A stretch of 64,000 bases of DNA. It comes from Paraspadella gotoi. Lineage: Eukaryota > Chaetognatha. A program made the translations under genes and the position numbers. Positions 1 to 13,883 of the stretch are shown one piece after another. Where the stretch lies: contig CM119263.1 in NCBI GenBank assembly GCA_051294375.1, positions 9,912,432 through 9,976,431 on the forward strand, written 5' to 3'. Position 1 is the first letter of the stretch; every line of letters begins with the position of its first letter. Below the pieces are notes generated by a model. That model was not told the origin of the DNA. It was given only the letters and a program-made list of their open reading frames with translations, and ran no database searches.

Positions 1-3000
1 TGATGAAAAACTTTTTCAAGCCTTGCTACTTTTTCTCGCTTAGGCTTTATTTCTTTTGCTACAGCACAGTAACCCATAACAGCTTCGACAAATCTCAATA
101 AACCAGCTCCAGCCCGAGATATTATCTGTACTTCTTGTATAGTTGCACCCATTTCCTTCATAATACTTTTGACTGCTCTTACTTGGGAGGTGGAAATATT
201 GTCAACATCAAGTTCTTTTAGAGATGCAAGAAAACCAACATCAGCCATCATACCCTTTGCAGTTTTCCAAGAAACATCTTTAATTCCTTTTAAAACAACA
301 ATACATTCGCAAACTTGTTGAACAACTTGTGGGGGTTTGGCAAATGATCTTATTTCAGTAATATCAGATTTTTCCAAAGTATCTAGTGCTTTCCTGGCAG
401 CTTCTAAAGCAGGCAATGCTTCAGATAGAGCTTCTTCTGCAGATGCTTTTTCAACAGCAATTTCTTTATTTTGAATTTCAATTTCCTTTTGTTTTTCCTT
501 CACGACTGATTTTTTACCTTGTGCTTTCTGAGTGCCATCAGAAATTTCTTGTAAGAGCTTTTCACAAGCTTCTGTTTTTTCTGTTACTGCAACTTTTTGA
601 ATTGCAAGTTTTTCATTCATATCTTTTAACTGAATACTGGCTTCATCTAGCTTTTGTATTCCTCCGACAAGACGCTGACAGGATGCTAATATAAAATTGT
701 CTTTTTCTGTTAAAAGGCTTCTGTATGTTTTGATATAATCTAAAAAATTTTGGGGAGTGACATAATTTTGACGTCTTAACTTTTGTGCAAAAATAATGGA
801 GTATTCATTAACTAAACAATGCGTGAAAACTACATGCTCAATAATTGCTTCACGATTTTTGTCTGGAATTAATCTATCTGGAATGTAATCAGCTGACAAG
901 TATGAGGAAGCAACCGCGTAAAGTGCTTGTTCTGGCCAGGCAGAAAACCAATCTATCACACAATTGTTCACCAATCCAGGAAATGCCCGACATCTGCTTC
1001 GAAGTGTATCTCCTACAGGAGACATTGCAATTACCATATGTAAGTTACTAGAACATTTATCTACAAAGTATGACCAGATGGCTTCCTTAGTAAAGCCATA
1101 ACCAGAGTGCAGTGCCTCGTTTCTTAAGTCGGACACTATGCTTTCCTTTTCTTCATCAGCAAATAAAGCGGGTACCATTCCAGATGTAAGCATGTTATTA
1201 ATAAGTTCCAGAAAACCTTCTTCCATTACATGCTGATCACCAAATAAAAACACCGTTTTTTTGTTTTCAATCCCAATTTGATTATATAACGTTTTTAAAT
1301 CTTCTCGTAAGTTTGTTTCATTATAACCTCTGCACAGCTGAATTTCAAAGATTTCACACTCAGCAGAAAAGGCAGCAACTCTTGTTAAACATCTTTTACC
1401 AGACCCACCAACACCCACAAGAAGAGCATTGCCATGATCTAGCCTAAGTAGTCTATGAATTCTCGTCATATGTTCTAAAGCATCATCAAACAAAACTAAA
1501 TCAATTGGGCTCATATGTTCATTATATTCTTCAACGATTTCTTGAAATAAAGCTTTTGCTGCTTCATAATCTTGAATATCTTCATAAATCCGAGGTTCTG
1601 AGTCTTCGAGGGCACTTCTAAAATCACCAAAAACAATAGGATCTTGCAAAATGTAATCAATATGGTCCTTGAACGATGTTGATACAAGGTTTTTAACAAT
1701 CTCATTAACTACCTGTTTATCTTGCTCATTAATTAAACGATCAGAAAAAACCCTTAAACATTCATTTCGCCAAACCCGAACAAAATGCTCGGGATAATCA
1801 ATTCTGTCGGGTACGGTTATACACATACCATGTATTACACGAGACAGGTCTCTAAGATTAAAAACATAGTGGAATTTAGATGGAGTTGGAGGAAGATCAA
1901 TAATTATTTGTTTGTATAAGTTCATCATAAGCTCCACCAATTTTGGCACAATATCTTGAACACCACGTGAAAATCGTAAACAATGTCCCTGTAAAATAGA
2001 ACTAAAAATGTGCATCAAAGACTCATCTGAAGCGGCTGTAACATTGAATAAAGAAAAAAAAGATAAAAATCGACTATCCACTTCATTTCTCCCACCACCA
2101 GCTTTACCCATGGCTGCTAAAATATCATAATCTTTAATATTCTTCCAACTTAAATCTTTACCACGTCCATACATGCCTCCTTTTTCTAAAAATAATTTAA
2201 GAAGAGCAATAGGTTGCTGAGTACCATATTTATCCATTTGCGGCATATTCATATCATCCATAAAAATCACTAAACGACGACCCGCTGGAGGACCATAAGT
2301 ATCTTTAGTTCTTTTTTCTACATTTGCTTCAAGATGACGTTGAACATCCATTGAGGTCGTTCTGGAGGAAAAATTCATATTTAACTGAAGAGAAGAATCA
2401 GCATCTAATGTTTTTAAATATGATAAAACTGATGCTGTCTTTGATGTTCCCGTTTCTCCAACCAAAACAACTGGTTTTGTTATTCTTAACATTAATTGTA
2501 ACAGCCATGTTGAACGTTCTGTATCTGCTGTAGGTACCAAAATATCATTAAATTTAATACCAGAATTGTGATGATATTGCGGGAGTAGATCATGCCACAG
2601 TCTCCATTTTTTATCCAATTCATCAAAATGATAATCATACATGGTCTTTGAAAGAGGAAGCGTTCCTCCACATCCATCAGGACCTGCAAGCATGCTGTCA
2701 TCAGGAATGGTTGACATTGATGCTAATCTTTTTGCATAACTGTCAAATTTGGGTCGTGATTCTTCAATCAAACTACCACCAAGAGACCAAAATAGTGCCT
2801 GAATGAAATAACATTCTAATACCTCTGGTTCTGAACATTCTTTCTGAAGCTGTGCATCAAGCATGCTGCACAGTTGTTTTACCATTTGAAGAGGGGTGAG
2901 AGGGCAAATAGTTTTCAGCTTTGCCACTTGTTTTGTTTCCAAAATACCTTCATGTATGTAACAAATTAAGTGGTCGATATATTTTTCATACAGATTTTCT

Positions 3001-6000
3001 AAACCTTCCTGTTCTTCTAATTTTTTGTCTTTAATCCATCTTTTCCAATAAGGTTTATGTCCTAGGTTTTTAGGATCAATATAGACCATGCCACATCTAG
3101 AAACTGTCGCTGGAGAAGCATACTGTAAATCAGCCACTTCAAAGAGAATTGCGCAATGAGACTGAAGTCTTATCCTCTCTCCATTAGCAAGTGTTAATAA
3201 TTTATTATCATCCATCACTGAATTCATATTTTCTACCCAAAGAGCATCAACATCGCCATCAAACAGAATGTACTTTTTTTCTTTTTTTTCTGTTGGTCTA
3301 TTAATTTCTCGGAATAGATTTGAAAGTAAACCATCGGTCCAATCGCGTGTATTAGGATCAAGCACCCCATATAGCTCTACGACTGAGCAGGATTTGGGAT
3401 TTAATGTATAAAGTTTGGTGTTTATACCTAGCTTAGTTTGTCCAGAACACAGTGCATGGATGACAATTGATTTCCCACCACCTGTAGGACCCACGCACAT
3501 CACTGTATGACGTGTCATCATGGTTTCATACAACTGAATGACCTTATCTGCCTGATTTGAGATGGCAATCATCTTTTGTTCAGCCAAGTAATCTTCAACT
3601 GCATCATTGAAGTTTGCGTAGCGAACGCGAGGGCAATCTAACCCGGGAAAAAGGTCTGTAATGAGACCAAGGAATAAAGGGACATCTTCAAAAACAAACT
3701 TGGGCAAATTCATATCTCTTAAAGCTCTCATCAAAACAATATCTTCTGTAAGCTCAGGAGAGCCTCTCTTAAGATTTCCCGCCATAACTAAAACTGATTT
3801 TAAAGCACGAAGACCAAAATCATAGTGATGTTGCTTTGATAACTGTTCCCGAGATAACTTATAAAGCACAGTCATTTTTTTGGCTAAAACTTTAGCTTGA
3901 CTAAATCCTTCTGAAAATAACATTATTTCACAGATTTGCTGCATATCTGGCACAATACAAACAACTGGCCTAAATAAAGCTTTAACACTTTCAGGGAGTT
4001 CAGTACGACCCGCATAACCTGGATTCATTGTGATTATAATTCCAACCCTCCTATCTAAAGCAATTTCTTGTCCCTCAAACTGAAACCGTTTAGCATTTAA
4101 TGATAAAGCATACTGTATAGTTTTCAATTGGGCAGAAATAACAGATAATACAGAAGCATCTATTCGATTGAACTCATCAAAGCATCCCCACGCTCCACAT
4201 TGAGCTAAACCAGACAAATTTTTACCAATTGATTTAAAATCCATTCCCTCACCACAATTAGTAACTATGCAAAGTAGTCCAAGCGCTTTTGCTAAATCCT
4301 TTGTAGTTTCTGTTTTACCAGTCCCAGCTGGACCTGCTGGCGCTCCTCCTAAATGCATGGACATCGCCTGAGTCAAAGTTAAATAGATTCGATCTGTTAA
4401 TGGGGTTATTACTAATCTTCCATTCAAACCCATGTATTCATAGCCATAATAAAAAGCTCCAGTACATTGTTTTACAACTAAATCATCTGAATTTTGTTCC
4501 CAATAAAACCGTAATTGACTCTCCCAATCAAACTCGCGTGAATCCATAATGCTATCCCGAACAAACCCATCAATAATGTCTCTACAATGTACATCAATAA
4601 TAAGAACAGTGTTTATTTTAGTTCTATCATTTGTTTTCATGCGAGGATTTCTAACTCCTTCAACTAATTCCTCTATTTGACCATGCAACTTTTTGGCATA
4701 ATGCTTCATTGCAAGTTTATGCTCACCACCTTTTTTAACTTTTTCAAACACATCTTCTACCTCAGCTGTCCACCAAACTTGATTTGCAGCTAAAACTACC
4801 ATACCCTGATAGTCGAACATCCATTCATATCTTGCTTTTGCATGACAATAAAAAAATATAGATTCTTTAGTAATAAGCCGATTTGTTCTTCTCATTTCTT
4901 GTAAAACTTCTGTCATCCATTCTTCAACTCTTCCTTCAGCAGGGATTGAAAATCTAAACGCCATTTGTTCTCCCTCAGATGAATTCATTGCTCTGACAAG
5001 CATTTCATGATTAGCTCCTTTTTGAAAAGTTAGACTAGAGATATTGTCATACATTTTTATCATATGTTCCTGAACACAGCCAGGATCAGCAGAACCTAAC
5101 ACGCTTAACAGTTCATCATCTGAAATAAAAAAAAACCTAGGAAAAGCATTCCTTTTAGAATCAAGATAATCATTTAAAGACTTTTGGCATTTTTCTAACC
5201 CAATAGATAAGTTTTCTAAATCAGATAATCTGTTAGGAACATGGCAAGCTTCTTTAATATTTGGCCTTTTATTAGTTTCAACCAGTATTTTTTTATATGT
5301 TTTATCAATCATATCAAATTTTTTTGCTTCTTCAGGAAGCTGAGAACGAATGTCACCACCCACAAAGATACTTTCCAAATACATCCACTTCCTCTGAACT
5401 ATCATCCAAACTTCTATCACTTCAGCAATAAGTGATAAGCTTTTTTCCCAATTTTGTACAGTGTTTAAAAATGGACCAATAAAGCGTGAAGCAGACATGC
5501 TTTGTAAATTCATCACATTATCATCCAGGATTTGAAGGATATCATCAACAGAACCTAAAATGTATCCGCGTTCCTTTTTGCCTTTCATGTAGCGTTGTAC
5601 ATTGAATTTCATGTTGTCCCAGGTTTCTTGAATTTCTTTCACACCACTCTCTATTGATAACTCTTTATAAGCTGATGTGACAATTTCAACAATAGTTTCT
5701 TTGTGATTATGAAGATTCATAGCAAAAAGGTTGGCAAGGGTGAATGTTTCTGGGTTCATGTCGAAATCTTGTCCAGTTTTTTCCATGAGCTCCTTCCAAT
5801 GCCTTTCTCGTAAGGCTTTGTTCTTGAGATCAAGGAATAATGGGATGGATGATTTAAACTCTTGCATCTTTTCTTCAAGTACCATTGCTGAAGATAAGCT
5901 CTTAACCTCATGTGGAAGTAAGCGCAAACGCTTCAAAAATGAATCTATACCATCTTGTAAATGCTGAACATCAAGATTAGCCCATAAAGCTTCTGCCCAT

Positions 6001-9000
6001 TCTGCTCTTGCCTTTTTTTGTTCTTCATACAAGGCATAAATTTGTGTTAAACCATTCATATCTTTTTGTACCTGCAGTAAGTCGGGGTAGAGAGTAATGG
6101 GCAGGTCAAAGAGTTTTTCAGCATCAGCAAGATCTTTTTGTACATTTTCATATTTTGTAAGCTCATTCCGATAAGACTTCATTTGATCCATCCCTTTCTC
6201 CAAATCTTGAGCAACAGCACCAGGGCCTTCAGAGCAAAAGCGATTATAAAATTGGGTCAGCTCCTCCCCGAATTCTCTTATTTGTTGCAGGGTAATAGCA
6301 GCAAATTTTTTTTTTACATCTAACAAAGAAGAATCAACCACTTTGGAATCAAAAAAAAGCTTTTCCCATTCTTCATAAATAGAATTTTGCAATGCTATTT
6401 CTTCATCTAATACTGTTAAGTTGAACATAAGTAGTACTCTGTATCGCTCTTGAATGTCTAAATATTGAAATTCAACATTTAAAGTCATTTCTTTTATATC
6501 AGCAATTGTCTTTAGCACAAACTTTAAATCACTAAGGGTTTCAGGCGATTTAGAAAGATCTTCACGTTTTCCATCAATTTCCACTTTAAGAGCATATAGA
6601 TTAGTTCGAGCAGAATCATTTAATAGCTTTCCCAAAATTTGTATCCAGCCTTTAGCATGATCTCTCACAGAATCTGCTAGAGGTCCCATGTGAAGTTTGA
6701 TCATATCTTGATCTTTTGACATCGGTAATTTTTTTATTTCTTCAATAGTTCGACAATAAAATTGAAGTTGTTCATCAAACATGACAACGGTAGGGTTCTT
6801 TGCAAACCATCTATCTAAAACAGCAGATTTATCTACTTTCCAAATTTTTCTATAACGTTTCCACTTGTGTAAGTATTGCTGTAAATTAAACAACATTTTT
6901 TGGTATGTATTTTGAGTAATGTTAAAATAATTTATTGTATCAGAATTCTGAGCAATGTCAGAAAAAAATGTGAAAGTTACTAAATTATCTTCTCCATCAA
7001 CTTTTTGGGGTAGCGTTTCCAAACAAGTTCCAGTCATCCACCGAATAAATATTTTGGTACCTTCTATACAGTCACGAACACATTGCAAAAACAATTTGTC
7101 CAACTCATTTGCAGGTGGATGCAACACAACATCTGGAGCAGCCAAAAGGGTTTCCACTTGAAAAAGTTGATTACTCCCAGCCATGTCTTTGTTAAAACGT
7201 TTCAGATTACTACTAATAAGTCTTGTTAATGTCTTAAAAACTTTTGCTTCCCAGTAGGAGTAATAATTCATCATTTTTTGTGACTTACCAGTATTAGTTA
7301 AAAATACCAAACCTTCCATCTTTGTCAGCAATGGCCCAATCGCACGATATCTTTGGGCTATCACTTCAAAGTCTTTGGCTCTTTCCTTTTCAATAAATTC
7401 AAAAAATTCTTTTGCACTGGGTAAAATGGTGCCAAATTTCAAAGGAGGATACTTGAATAAATCAGTATCTTCAATCATTCTTAATCTTAAATTTATATCT
7501 TTTGCATTTTTCTGTATTTGGTTTACTAAGGATTCAAATTTAGCAATAGCCTGCTGGCACTTACCAATGAAATCAGTAATACCCAGAGAATTCCAGTTAA
7601 ATCGTTTTGAACCAGGCCGAATTACGCGACGTAATTCTTCAATGTGTTCTTGTAGTAAATCTAATTCTGCTTCTTCGAGCAAGCCTAGAATTGTGTGATA
7701 TCTGCTTAGCATGAGATTGAGACCATCAACATGTTTTATGTATTTTTCCTCTTGCAAAGCCACATTTCTTGCTAGCTCAGGTACTGCAAATCCCAAATGT
7801 TCCATATACTTAGCTTCAATTATTATTCGATTTAATTCTGGAGCAAAATTTACAACATACTTAACTTCTCTTTGTGTTCCCTGGACATCATATTCTAAGG
7901 GTTTATTGTTATCAACATTGCTAAATGTCAACATTTCATCTTGCTTTATCAACAAGTTTCGCTTTAAAAGACTAGGTAGAGTAGATTCTACTTCCTCTTG
8001 CCATTGTATGAATTTCTGCTCCTCAAAGTCTCGCATTCTTCTACCAACAACCAAGTAATTGCTTCTTGCTTCCAAAGCTTGTTCACTTTTGATCATATCA
8101 TCCATGGCTTGAAAACTAATTATTGTATGCTTAATTCTGAAAAACAATGAACGGCACCAAAATATTGATCCTGCCACTGGTGGGTGGTTTTTGTAGAGTG
8201 GAGGAGACTCTTGAAATTCGGTAAAAATAGCATCCATTTTTTCCACCTCTTTACCATATTGCAACAATATGTCATTAAATTTCATCATCATTTGATTATT
8301 TATTGACTCTCTTGATTTAATATGTTTGAAATTCAATAACATTTCGAAGGCTCCTTCAGCTGAGCGTAGTTTTTTAAAAGATTCATCTATAAAGTTCTTA
8401 GCCTCAATTTCAATACACTGTACTTCCCTGTTGAAAGCATCCATCCTAGCCCGCCAAGCCAATGATTTATGACTGATAAATGGATCAAAGGTGACCTTCT
8501 CGATGAGCAAAACTAAAGCATCAACTCGCTTTAAAACAGCTTCAATCCTTTCCGGATCTCCAGTTACGGCTTTTAACTCTGGCCCAAAAATATTATGAAA
8601 TTCTTCCAAAACTTGAGCAACATTATAAAAATCTTGGCAAATTAAAGACATGTAATCAGTTAATTCAAACAATCTTTTACGGTCAAACTCCCATCTAGAG
8701 TCTCTTCCTGAAGCTTCAATTCGAGCCCTTACCTCGAAATATGATTCGCTCCAAAGATCAAGCACTTTCTTTGCCTCACTAGTTTTTCTTTTAACTTCAT
8801 GAGGAGGATCTTCATACAAAGTTCTGACATTAATAACTCTGGCAACTCTTTCAGCAAGTTCCCACGCAATTCTCTCCATCAGGGGCACCATTCTTTCATC
8901 TCGGTTATAATGTCTGGATATAATCCACACCATTCTCAGAGCATTCATCATCGAAGGAATAGTTTCTAAAACCACATGAAAATTGGCACCAAAAGTAATA

Positions 9001-9388
9001 TTTTTAAAATGGCGTTCAAGTGTTGAAAGAAATCGAACATTATCTTTTGCTTCTGTATGAAAGTTACTAAGCTCCGCTCGATGATATTCAAAATTTTGTA
9101 CTACAACTGAATCAGCTTTCTGTAGTACTAGTAAATACTTCCTTACAATTTCTGTTTTTAATTGTTCCAGCAAAGCACTTAAAGCAGCATTTCGCTCACG
9201 CCAAAACTCAATTTCAGCAAGGGGGCCCTTTCCTTGAGGAGTCTTGTTTAACTGCAATTCTAAAGCAGATGCAACTTGCTTACCCCAATCACTAACCACA
9301 GCTTCAAGTGTTTCAATAAGTTCACTGTTACGAACATTATCAGTCATGTGATCACTTATTGGCAGCTCCGGAACATGAAGTCGAACGC
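1..9388 (-). CDS. DNAH10: Axonemal dynein heavy chain, DNAH10 type (giant exon 6, 3' end beyond window)
   Basis: Motor subunit of a ciliary inner-arm dynein, which hydrolyses ATP to slide axonemal doublets. Codons stay in one frame at every point checked from 9388 to base 1. Counting from the Met at 31198, the tail (motif [17 protein letters not shown] near the exon start) and linker precede the AAA ring. Walker A motifs are AAA1 GPAGTGKT at about residue 1970, AAA2 GPTGGGKS at 2252, AAA3 GETGTSKT at 2594 and AAA4 GVGGSGK at 2943. The AAA1 Walker B CFDEFNRI is at about 2020. Stalk coiled coil 1 starts near 3185, and the window ends just after the microtubule-binding domain at about 3414. AAA5, AAA6 and the C-terminus lie to the left. 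The acceptor ttttttag at 9389-9390 joins exon 5 in phase. Assignment to DNAH10 rather than another axonemal class rests on remembered family motifs. Confidence 0.88.
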
Positions 9389-9530
9389 CTAAAAAATGAG
9401 TATATTTTTTCATTTATATTTAAGAGTAAGGAAATTGTTTTAGTTTTTAATTTTATTAGAAATAAGAAGATATGTTTCTACACGCCTTCTTCAGCGCAAA
9501 ACAGATTGTTAAATTTACAAAAGATGTCAT

Positions 9531-9680
9531 TCGCCTCTCAACCCAAAGGTCCAGGGTTCTAGCGCGGTGGTCGCCTAGCAGTTAAGAGGGACGGGGCGCT
9601 TAACCCGCCTGTAACACGGTGTTACAGCCTGATCCAAAGCTGCTTATATTAAACGGTTCTGTCACTAACTCAACAATTAT
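9531..9680 (+). repeat. SINE-A fragment (tRNA-derived) in dynein intron 5
   Basis: Truncated copy of SINE-A: CCCAAAGGTCC, a box-B-like ggttctagcgc, then the body ggacggggcgcttaaccc, the palindrome aacacggtgtt and the tail aacggttctgtcact. The head with box A is missing. It occupies most of the 459-bp intron 9389-9847. Confidence 0.7.
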
Positions 9681-9847
9681 AACTATCTCGTCACGTGGAA
9701 CAAAACGGTATAAATTAAAGATTAGAAATGTTTATCAAACAATTCATTAAAATTTAAATGACTGACATTTTTGGTGTCATAATAAAATAACCCCGGGCTA
9801 TAAACGTTTGTAATTCATGTAAAAAAAGCTGTAAACTCATTGAATAC

Positions 9848-10148
9848 CTCCTTCAATCTGCTGTATTGTTCTAGATACAGAGGCCGAAAATTTTTGCATG
9901 TTGACAGTAAATTCGTCTCGTAACATCGCCGCTTTGTTTCGAGATTCAGTGGGTAATGATTTGTCTTCACCACCTGACGCTTGTGATGCAGTGTCTTCGG
10001 ATTGAGAAGGCGAAACTGGGCGCGTCATATCTTTGGTACTTCCCGGAATATGTTTTTCGAACGTTAAATTAGGCTGTAACTGATCCATCAAATCATTTTT
10101 CTGTAGGCATTTATAAGATGAAATGAAATTAAAAAGCTTAGGCATTTC
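9848..10148 (-). CDS. DNAH10: Dynein heavy chain (DNAH10 type) exon 5
   Basis: 301-nt exon reading EMPKLFNFISSY, then a Ser/Thr-rich linker, then AAMLRDEFTVNMQKF and SRTIQQIEGG. The acceptor is ttgtag at 10149 and the donor is GGAG/GTATTC at 9847. It starts in phase 0 and ends in phase 1, so with exon 6 it restores [15 protein letters not shown], typical of the dynein tail. The internal ATG at 10145 is not the gene start, because exon 4 joins upstream in frame. Confidence 0.85.
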
Positions 10149-10388
10149 CTACAATAATATTCCCAGTGTTATGTTACTAATAAGTTTAAAGTTTATTTAG
10201 TATTAATTTAACATTGTAAATTTTTATAGTTTTCCTTCTTCCATCCATACATCTACCCTTGGTTCCTTGCTTATTGTCTACTTACAATGAATATTTGTAT
10301 CTGAGATTGGAAATTGTGTTCTCAAAATGTGGTTACTGTTTCTGCTTTATTACATGGTTCTAAGAATACAACGTTATAGTTAAGGTAG

Positions 10389-11110
10389 GAGTCTACGTCG
10401 TTCTTAAAAATCGAGAAAGACTTTTTTTTCAATGGCGATTTTCGTTAAAATCTGACTACCAAATAATGTCAACGCCCCTGGGAAAAATTCAGGTAAAAAA
10501 TAGATTTAAAAACACTCGATTCCGATCCTGTTACATCTGAAGGGCTCACATTTTTTTTCTCTTGACAAATAACCATCATTTTGACATCAAACCATCAGAT
10601 TCAAATGGACTGATCCGCTCGGGAAAATATTTTTGAGGCGATTTTTCTAAATAAAATAAAGGGATTTCTCAACTTCAATACAATGTCAATGCATTTAACA
10701 TATGTTGTGATTTTACAATACACTTCGAATTCAGGAATCCGATAGCCATATTTCTGAAGGGCTCTCAAAATTTTTTTTTACATTTTATTTGGTGATTTTG
10801 ATATGATACGATCATGGGAAATTGAATTAGTCCATTTTGGTGAAATTTTTATTAAAAGTAAAAGTAAAAAAGGAGCTAACGATCGGAATTCTAAGAGTTT
10901 TCAACCGGGAGTCAGATTCGGGAAAAATCTTCTAAGGCGAAAATCTTCCAAAGAAGGGGTAAATTTTCCGAAGATTTTGGTTAATATTTTCTATATTTAT
11001 GGTAGGATTTTTTTGAAACTTAATATTAACAATATTGCCATAATTCTACCTTGGCCGGTATAAGAATATATTAAAAAAACCTCTGGCTTTGTTTGTCAGA
11101 GCTTAGTCCT
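10389..11110 (+). repeat. Dispersed repeat B, copy 1 (dynein intron 4)
   Basis: About 720 bp starting gagtctacgtcgttctt and ending cagagcttagtccta. It is nearly identical to 25383-26106 in the same orientation. No ORF and no terminal inverted repeat is evident. Landmarks shared by both copies are tcaacgcccctgggaaaaat, ttcaaccgggagtcagatt and accttggccggtataagaat. The class of element is not recognised. Confidence 0.8.
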
Positions 11111-11415
11111 AAATAATTTCCATCTCTTTTGATCTCAGTGATTAGTATGAAGTTTTTGTTATTTAAAAAAATGGTTTGCTATGGTTATCTCATTCTTATT
11201 ATTATCTAGTTCAGTTAAATTTCAACAAGTTAAAAATATGGTAAGACATGATTACCTCGGAGATTATCAATCTAATCAAACTACCTAATTTGAGATGTAA
11301 GTATGAATGAATTTTTATGGTACCAACAACTTTTAAAGATCAAATTCCTCCTTTTAATTTTTGTGACTTTTATTTACACAAAGCTTTTCAGGCAAGACGC
11401 CACATTATCTGATAC

Positions 11416-12172
11416 AATTTTTAGTCTAAAAATATCCGATAATTTACTTTGTCGGTCCGCCCCCTAAATCTTGTCGGGCATTCACTTATATCATGTCAGA
11501 ACATTGAATTATGATAAATTATGCAAAAAAAACCAAAAAAAAAAAAACGATGTCCTCCGTCCGTCTGTCCCACCTTAGCAAAAAATAATTACTCGTGATT
11601 GGATGGATGGATTGGAATGAAATTTTGTATGTGGGTAGGGAAGTGTGTGATTGAGCTGGATATGAAGTTTCGATGGAATCGTCCGAGTGGAAATGAGTTT
11701 AAATGGAAAAAAAATATATATTTGACTATTTGAACACCAATGGGATGGGGGATGGGGCGATTTTGTATTTGGGTAGAAACGTGTGTGATTAAACTGGAAA
11801 TCAAGTTTTGATGGAATCGTTTGAGTGAAAATGAGTTTAAATTGAAAAAACAAAGAACCTGTTTAACTAATTGATTATGTTTCTTTTTTTAAATTTTAAA
11901 TGTAAATGCAAGATGTATTAAATAATCAAATAATGAATCAGTTAATTAATCTATTAGTGAATTAATTAATCAATAATTAATTAATCAGTCAATTAATCAA
12001 TCAAACCAAACATTTCGGATCAAATTAATTAATTGCCTAATTAAATAATTAACTGAAATAAATAATTATTAATTAATTAATAATTAATTAGCTTGAATTA
12101 ATTATTAATTAATTAATTAATTACCGATAATGATCGTGGGCAGATCCGACATTGTTTGCTCAAACTTGTTTC
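11416..12172 (-). mobile_element. HINE-like element copy 1
   Basis: Reading on the minus strand, it begins AACAAGTTTGAGCAAACAAT then GTCGGATCTGCC at 12172-12141, passes through aattaatt runs, and carries core monomers of the type cgattccatcgaaact. It ends near 11416 with gtcggtc and a decayed terminus gactaaaaatt. The terminal hairpin is degraded. The two short minus-strand ORFs at 11575-11853 are core repeats, not genes. Confidence 0.65.
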
Positions 12173-13262
12173 CTTTCATACCGTTTCCCTGATTCTTTTT
12201 CCTCATCTCTTTTCTTCTCTGTGTTTCTATTTTTATCTTCCTCTTTCCTCCCCTACTTTTCATGTCATAACTTACCTTTTCTACGACCCTACCTTTCTCT
12301 ACCACTATTTGACCTTCCTTATTCTTATCTCTCGCCTTCTTTCCTTCTCTTTCTTTCCCCCTTTTTTTCTCATCTCTTTTTCTTTCCATTTTCCCTTCTT
12401 TTTCCGCCTTTCCTTTATCTCCCTATTTTTTTCCTTTGCCTCCTCCCTTCTTCTTTTCTTGTTCTCCTTTTTCTGTTCCCTCCCACTACTTTTCTGCATT
12501 TACATTGAGCCAAATCAAAGAAATTCCTTAATATTCATTATAAGAAAACAAATTTACGGTATCTCATGATTTTATTTCAATTTTGGTTGCCAAGCAGATT
12601 TAGTAAATCGACAGATTTTACGGAAAATTGGTTTAAAAGGATGCGGTTTTTTTTTTTATTAACGTCAGTAAGTTCCTTAACTGTTAAAACTATAAAATAA
12701 ATTTAAAATCTTATCTTTATTAAAAATAAATGCAAGTCACAAAAAGTCACAAATTAATTGTCGTCTTTAAAAATTATTTATGGCTAAACAAGAGTTTTTT
12801 TTTGATAATTTTGTAGGTGTTAAAAGCTTATTCTGTGGGCTATATTTTCTGTTAGAGCTAATTTAAACTATTTTTGTTTAATAAATTATAATAAAAACTA
12901 AAACAGACTTTTTGACTTGTCAACTTTAAAATTAATTCTTAAGTGAACTATGAATGATATAAGGAAAATATTTTACTCAAGGGTGAAGAAGATAAGGAAG
13001 AAAGGAATTCTAAAATAAAAAAATTTTTCTCAACTTTCCTTGGCATTCAAATTTGAAGACGAAAGTGAAAATGGACAAAAATGGACATGATCTTTTTTCC
13101 TAAAAGTGGCGAAAATGTTACTCTTATATGATTAGAAATAGCTGGAGATGGTTTTAACCAATCCGTATTTTGGCCTAATTTATATTATAGTGCAAATTAA
13201 ATTAATTTTGTTAATAAGTAACTCAACAATACTGGAAAAAGTAGTTTTTTTTCTGAATGCGA
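12173..13262 (-). mobile_element. GA-tract TIR element P, truncated copy
   Basis: Inverted relative to the intact copy at 16406-17938. It shares the polypyrimidine tract (12180-12490 here), the segment gacagattttacgg, and the block around gtgaaaatggacaaaaatgg at 13060. The TIR end is missing because repeat R5 abuts at 13263. The overlapping 118-, 137- and 90-residue ORFs across the tract are low-complexity artefacts. Confidence 0.55.
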
Positions 13263-13497
13263 GGATTGTAAGCAGAGGCCCAGGTACTCTGGGAATGAAT
13301 AAAAGAGACTGTGAAAGAGTCTTGAAAGCTTGGAGGGACCTGCTATGTCATTATCTTGTAAGAGTGATGGAGGCCTTAAACCACCAAAGTCAGTCCAAAG
13401 TCAAGGGCAAGATAGCTTATTTATTTAATGAATGGATAATTTTTATATTGGTTGTACCAATTTCAAATAAAATAAAATATATAAAAAACAATTAGTG
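13263..13497 (+). repeat. Dispersed repeat R5
   Basis: Contains gactgtgaaagagtcttgaa, gatggaggccttaaaccacc and attggttgtaccaattt. An inverted copy lies at 59284-59480 and a short piece at 35203-35263. In frame it would read MNKRDCERVLKAWRDLLCHY. Part of this frame survives in both long copies, which hints at the decayed 3' end of a transposon gene, but no family is recognised. Confidence 0.6.
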
Positions 13498-13499
13498 AA

Positions 13500-13757
13500 T
13501 CAGGTTTTTTCCATTTGAACTCATTTCCACTCATACGATTCCAATCCATACAACCAATCACGAGTAATTGGAGTTTTTGCTAAAGGAGGGACGGACAGAC
13601 TGTTGGACGGACGGACTTTAATTGCATAATTTATCATAATTTGATGTTCTAACTTCATTTAAATGATTTACCGACAAGGTTGAGGGGGTGGACCGACGGA
13701 CCGACAAAGTGAATTATAGAGCCGGAATCTGCTGTAAACAAATCTGGCTAAAAATAA
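13500..13757 (+). mobile_element. HINE-like element, 3' fragment
   Basis: Core monomer (ccatttgaactcatttccac), then ggacggacggactttaattg, then gaccgacaaagtgaattatagagc. It ends in a decayed terminal hairpin, ggaatctgctgtaaacaaatctggctaaaaat. The left terminus is absent. Confidence 0.6.
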
Positions 13758-13883
13758 ATAGCTAAAAAGCAAATTTATGCTTATTATTAAATTGTGATTT
13801 ACTATTTTAAATCATTTTTTCTTGGGCTTTTTCATAATACCCAAATAAATAAAATGAAAAAATGAATGTCCGATAATACAAAC

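Noticed and set aside
9837-10145. ATG at 10145 as the dynein start codon
   Set aside because: An acceptor lies just upstream, and exon 4 at 13884-14032 joins in phase with conserved dynein tail sequence.
10803-11063. 86-residue ORF
   Set aside because: Within repeat B; the second copy at 25.8 kb does not preserve it.
12117-12569. Four ORFs of 64-137 residues on both strands
   Set aside because: Low-complexity products of a polypyrimidine/polypurine tract belonging to a transposable element.
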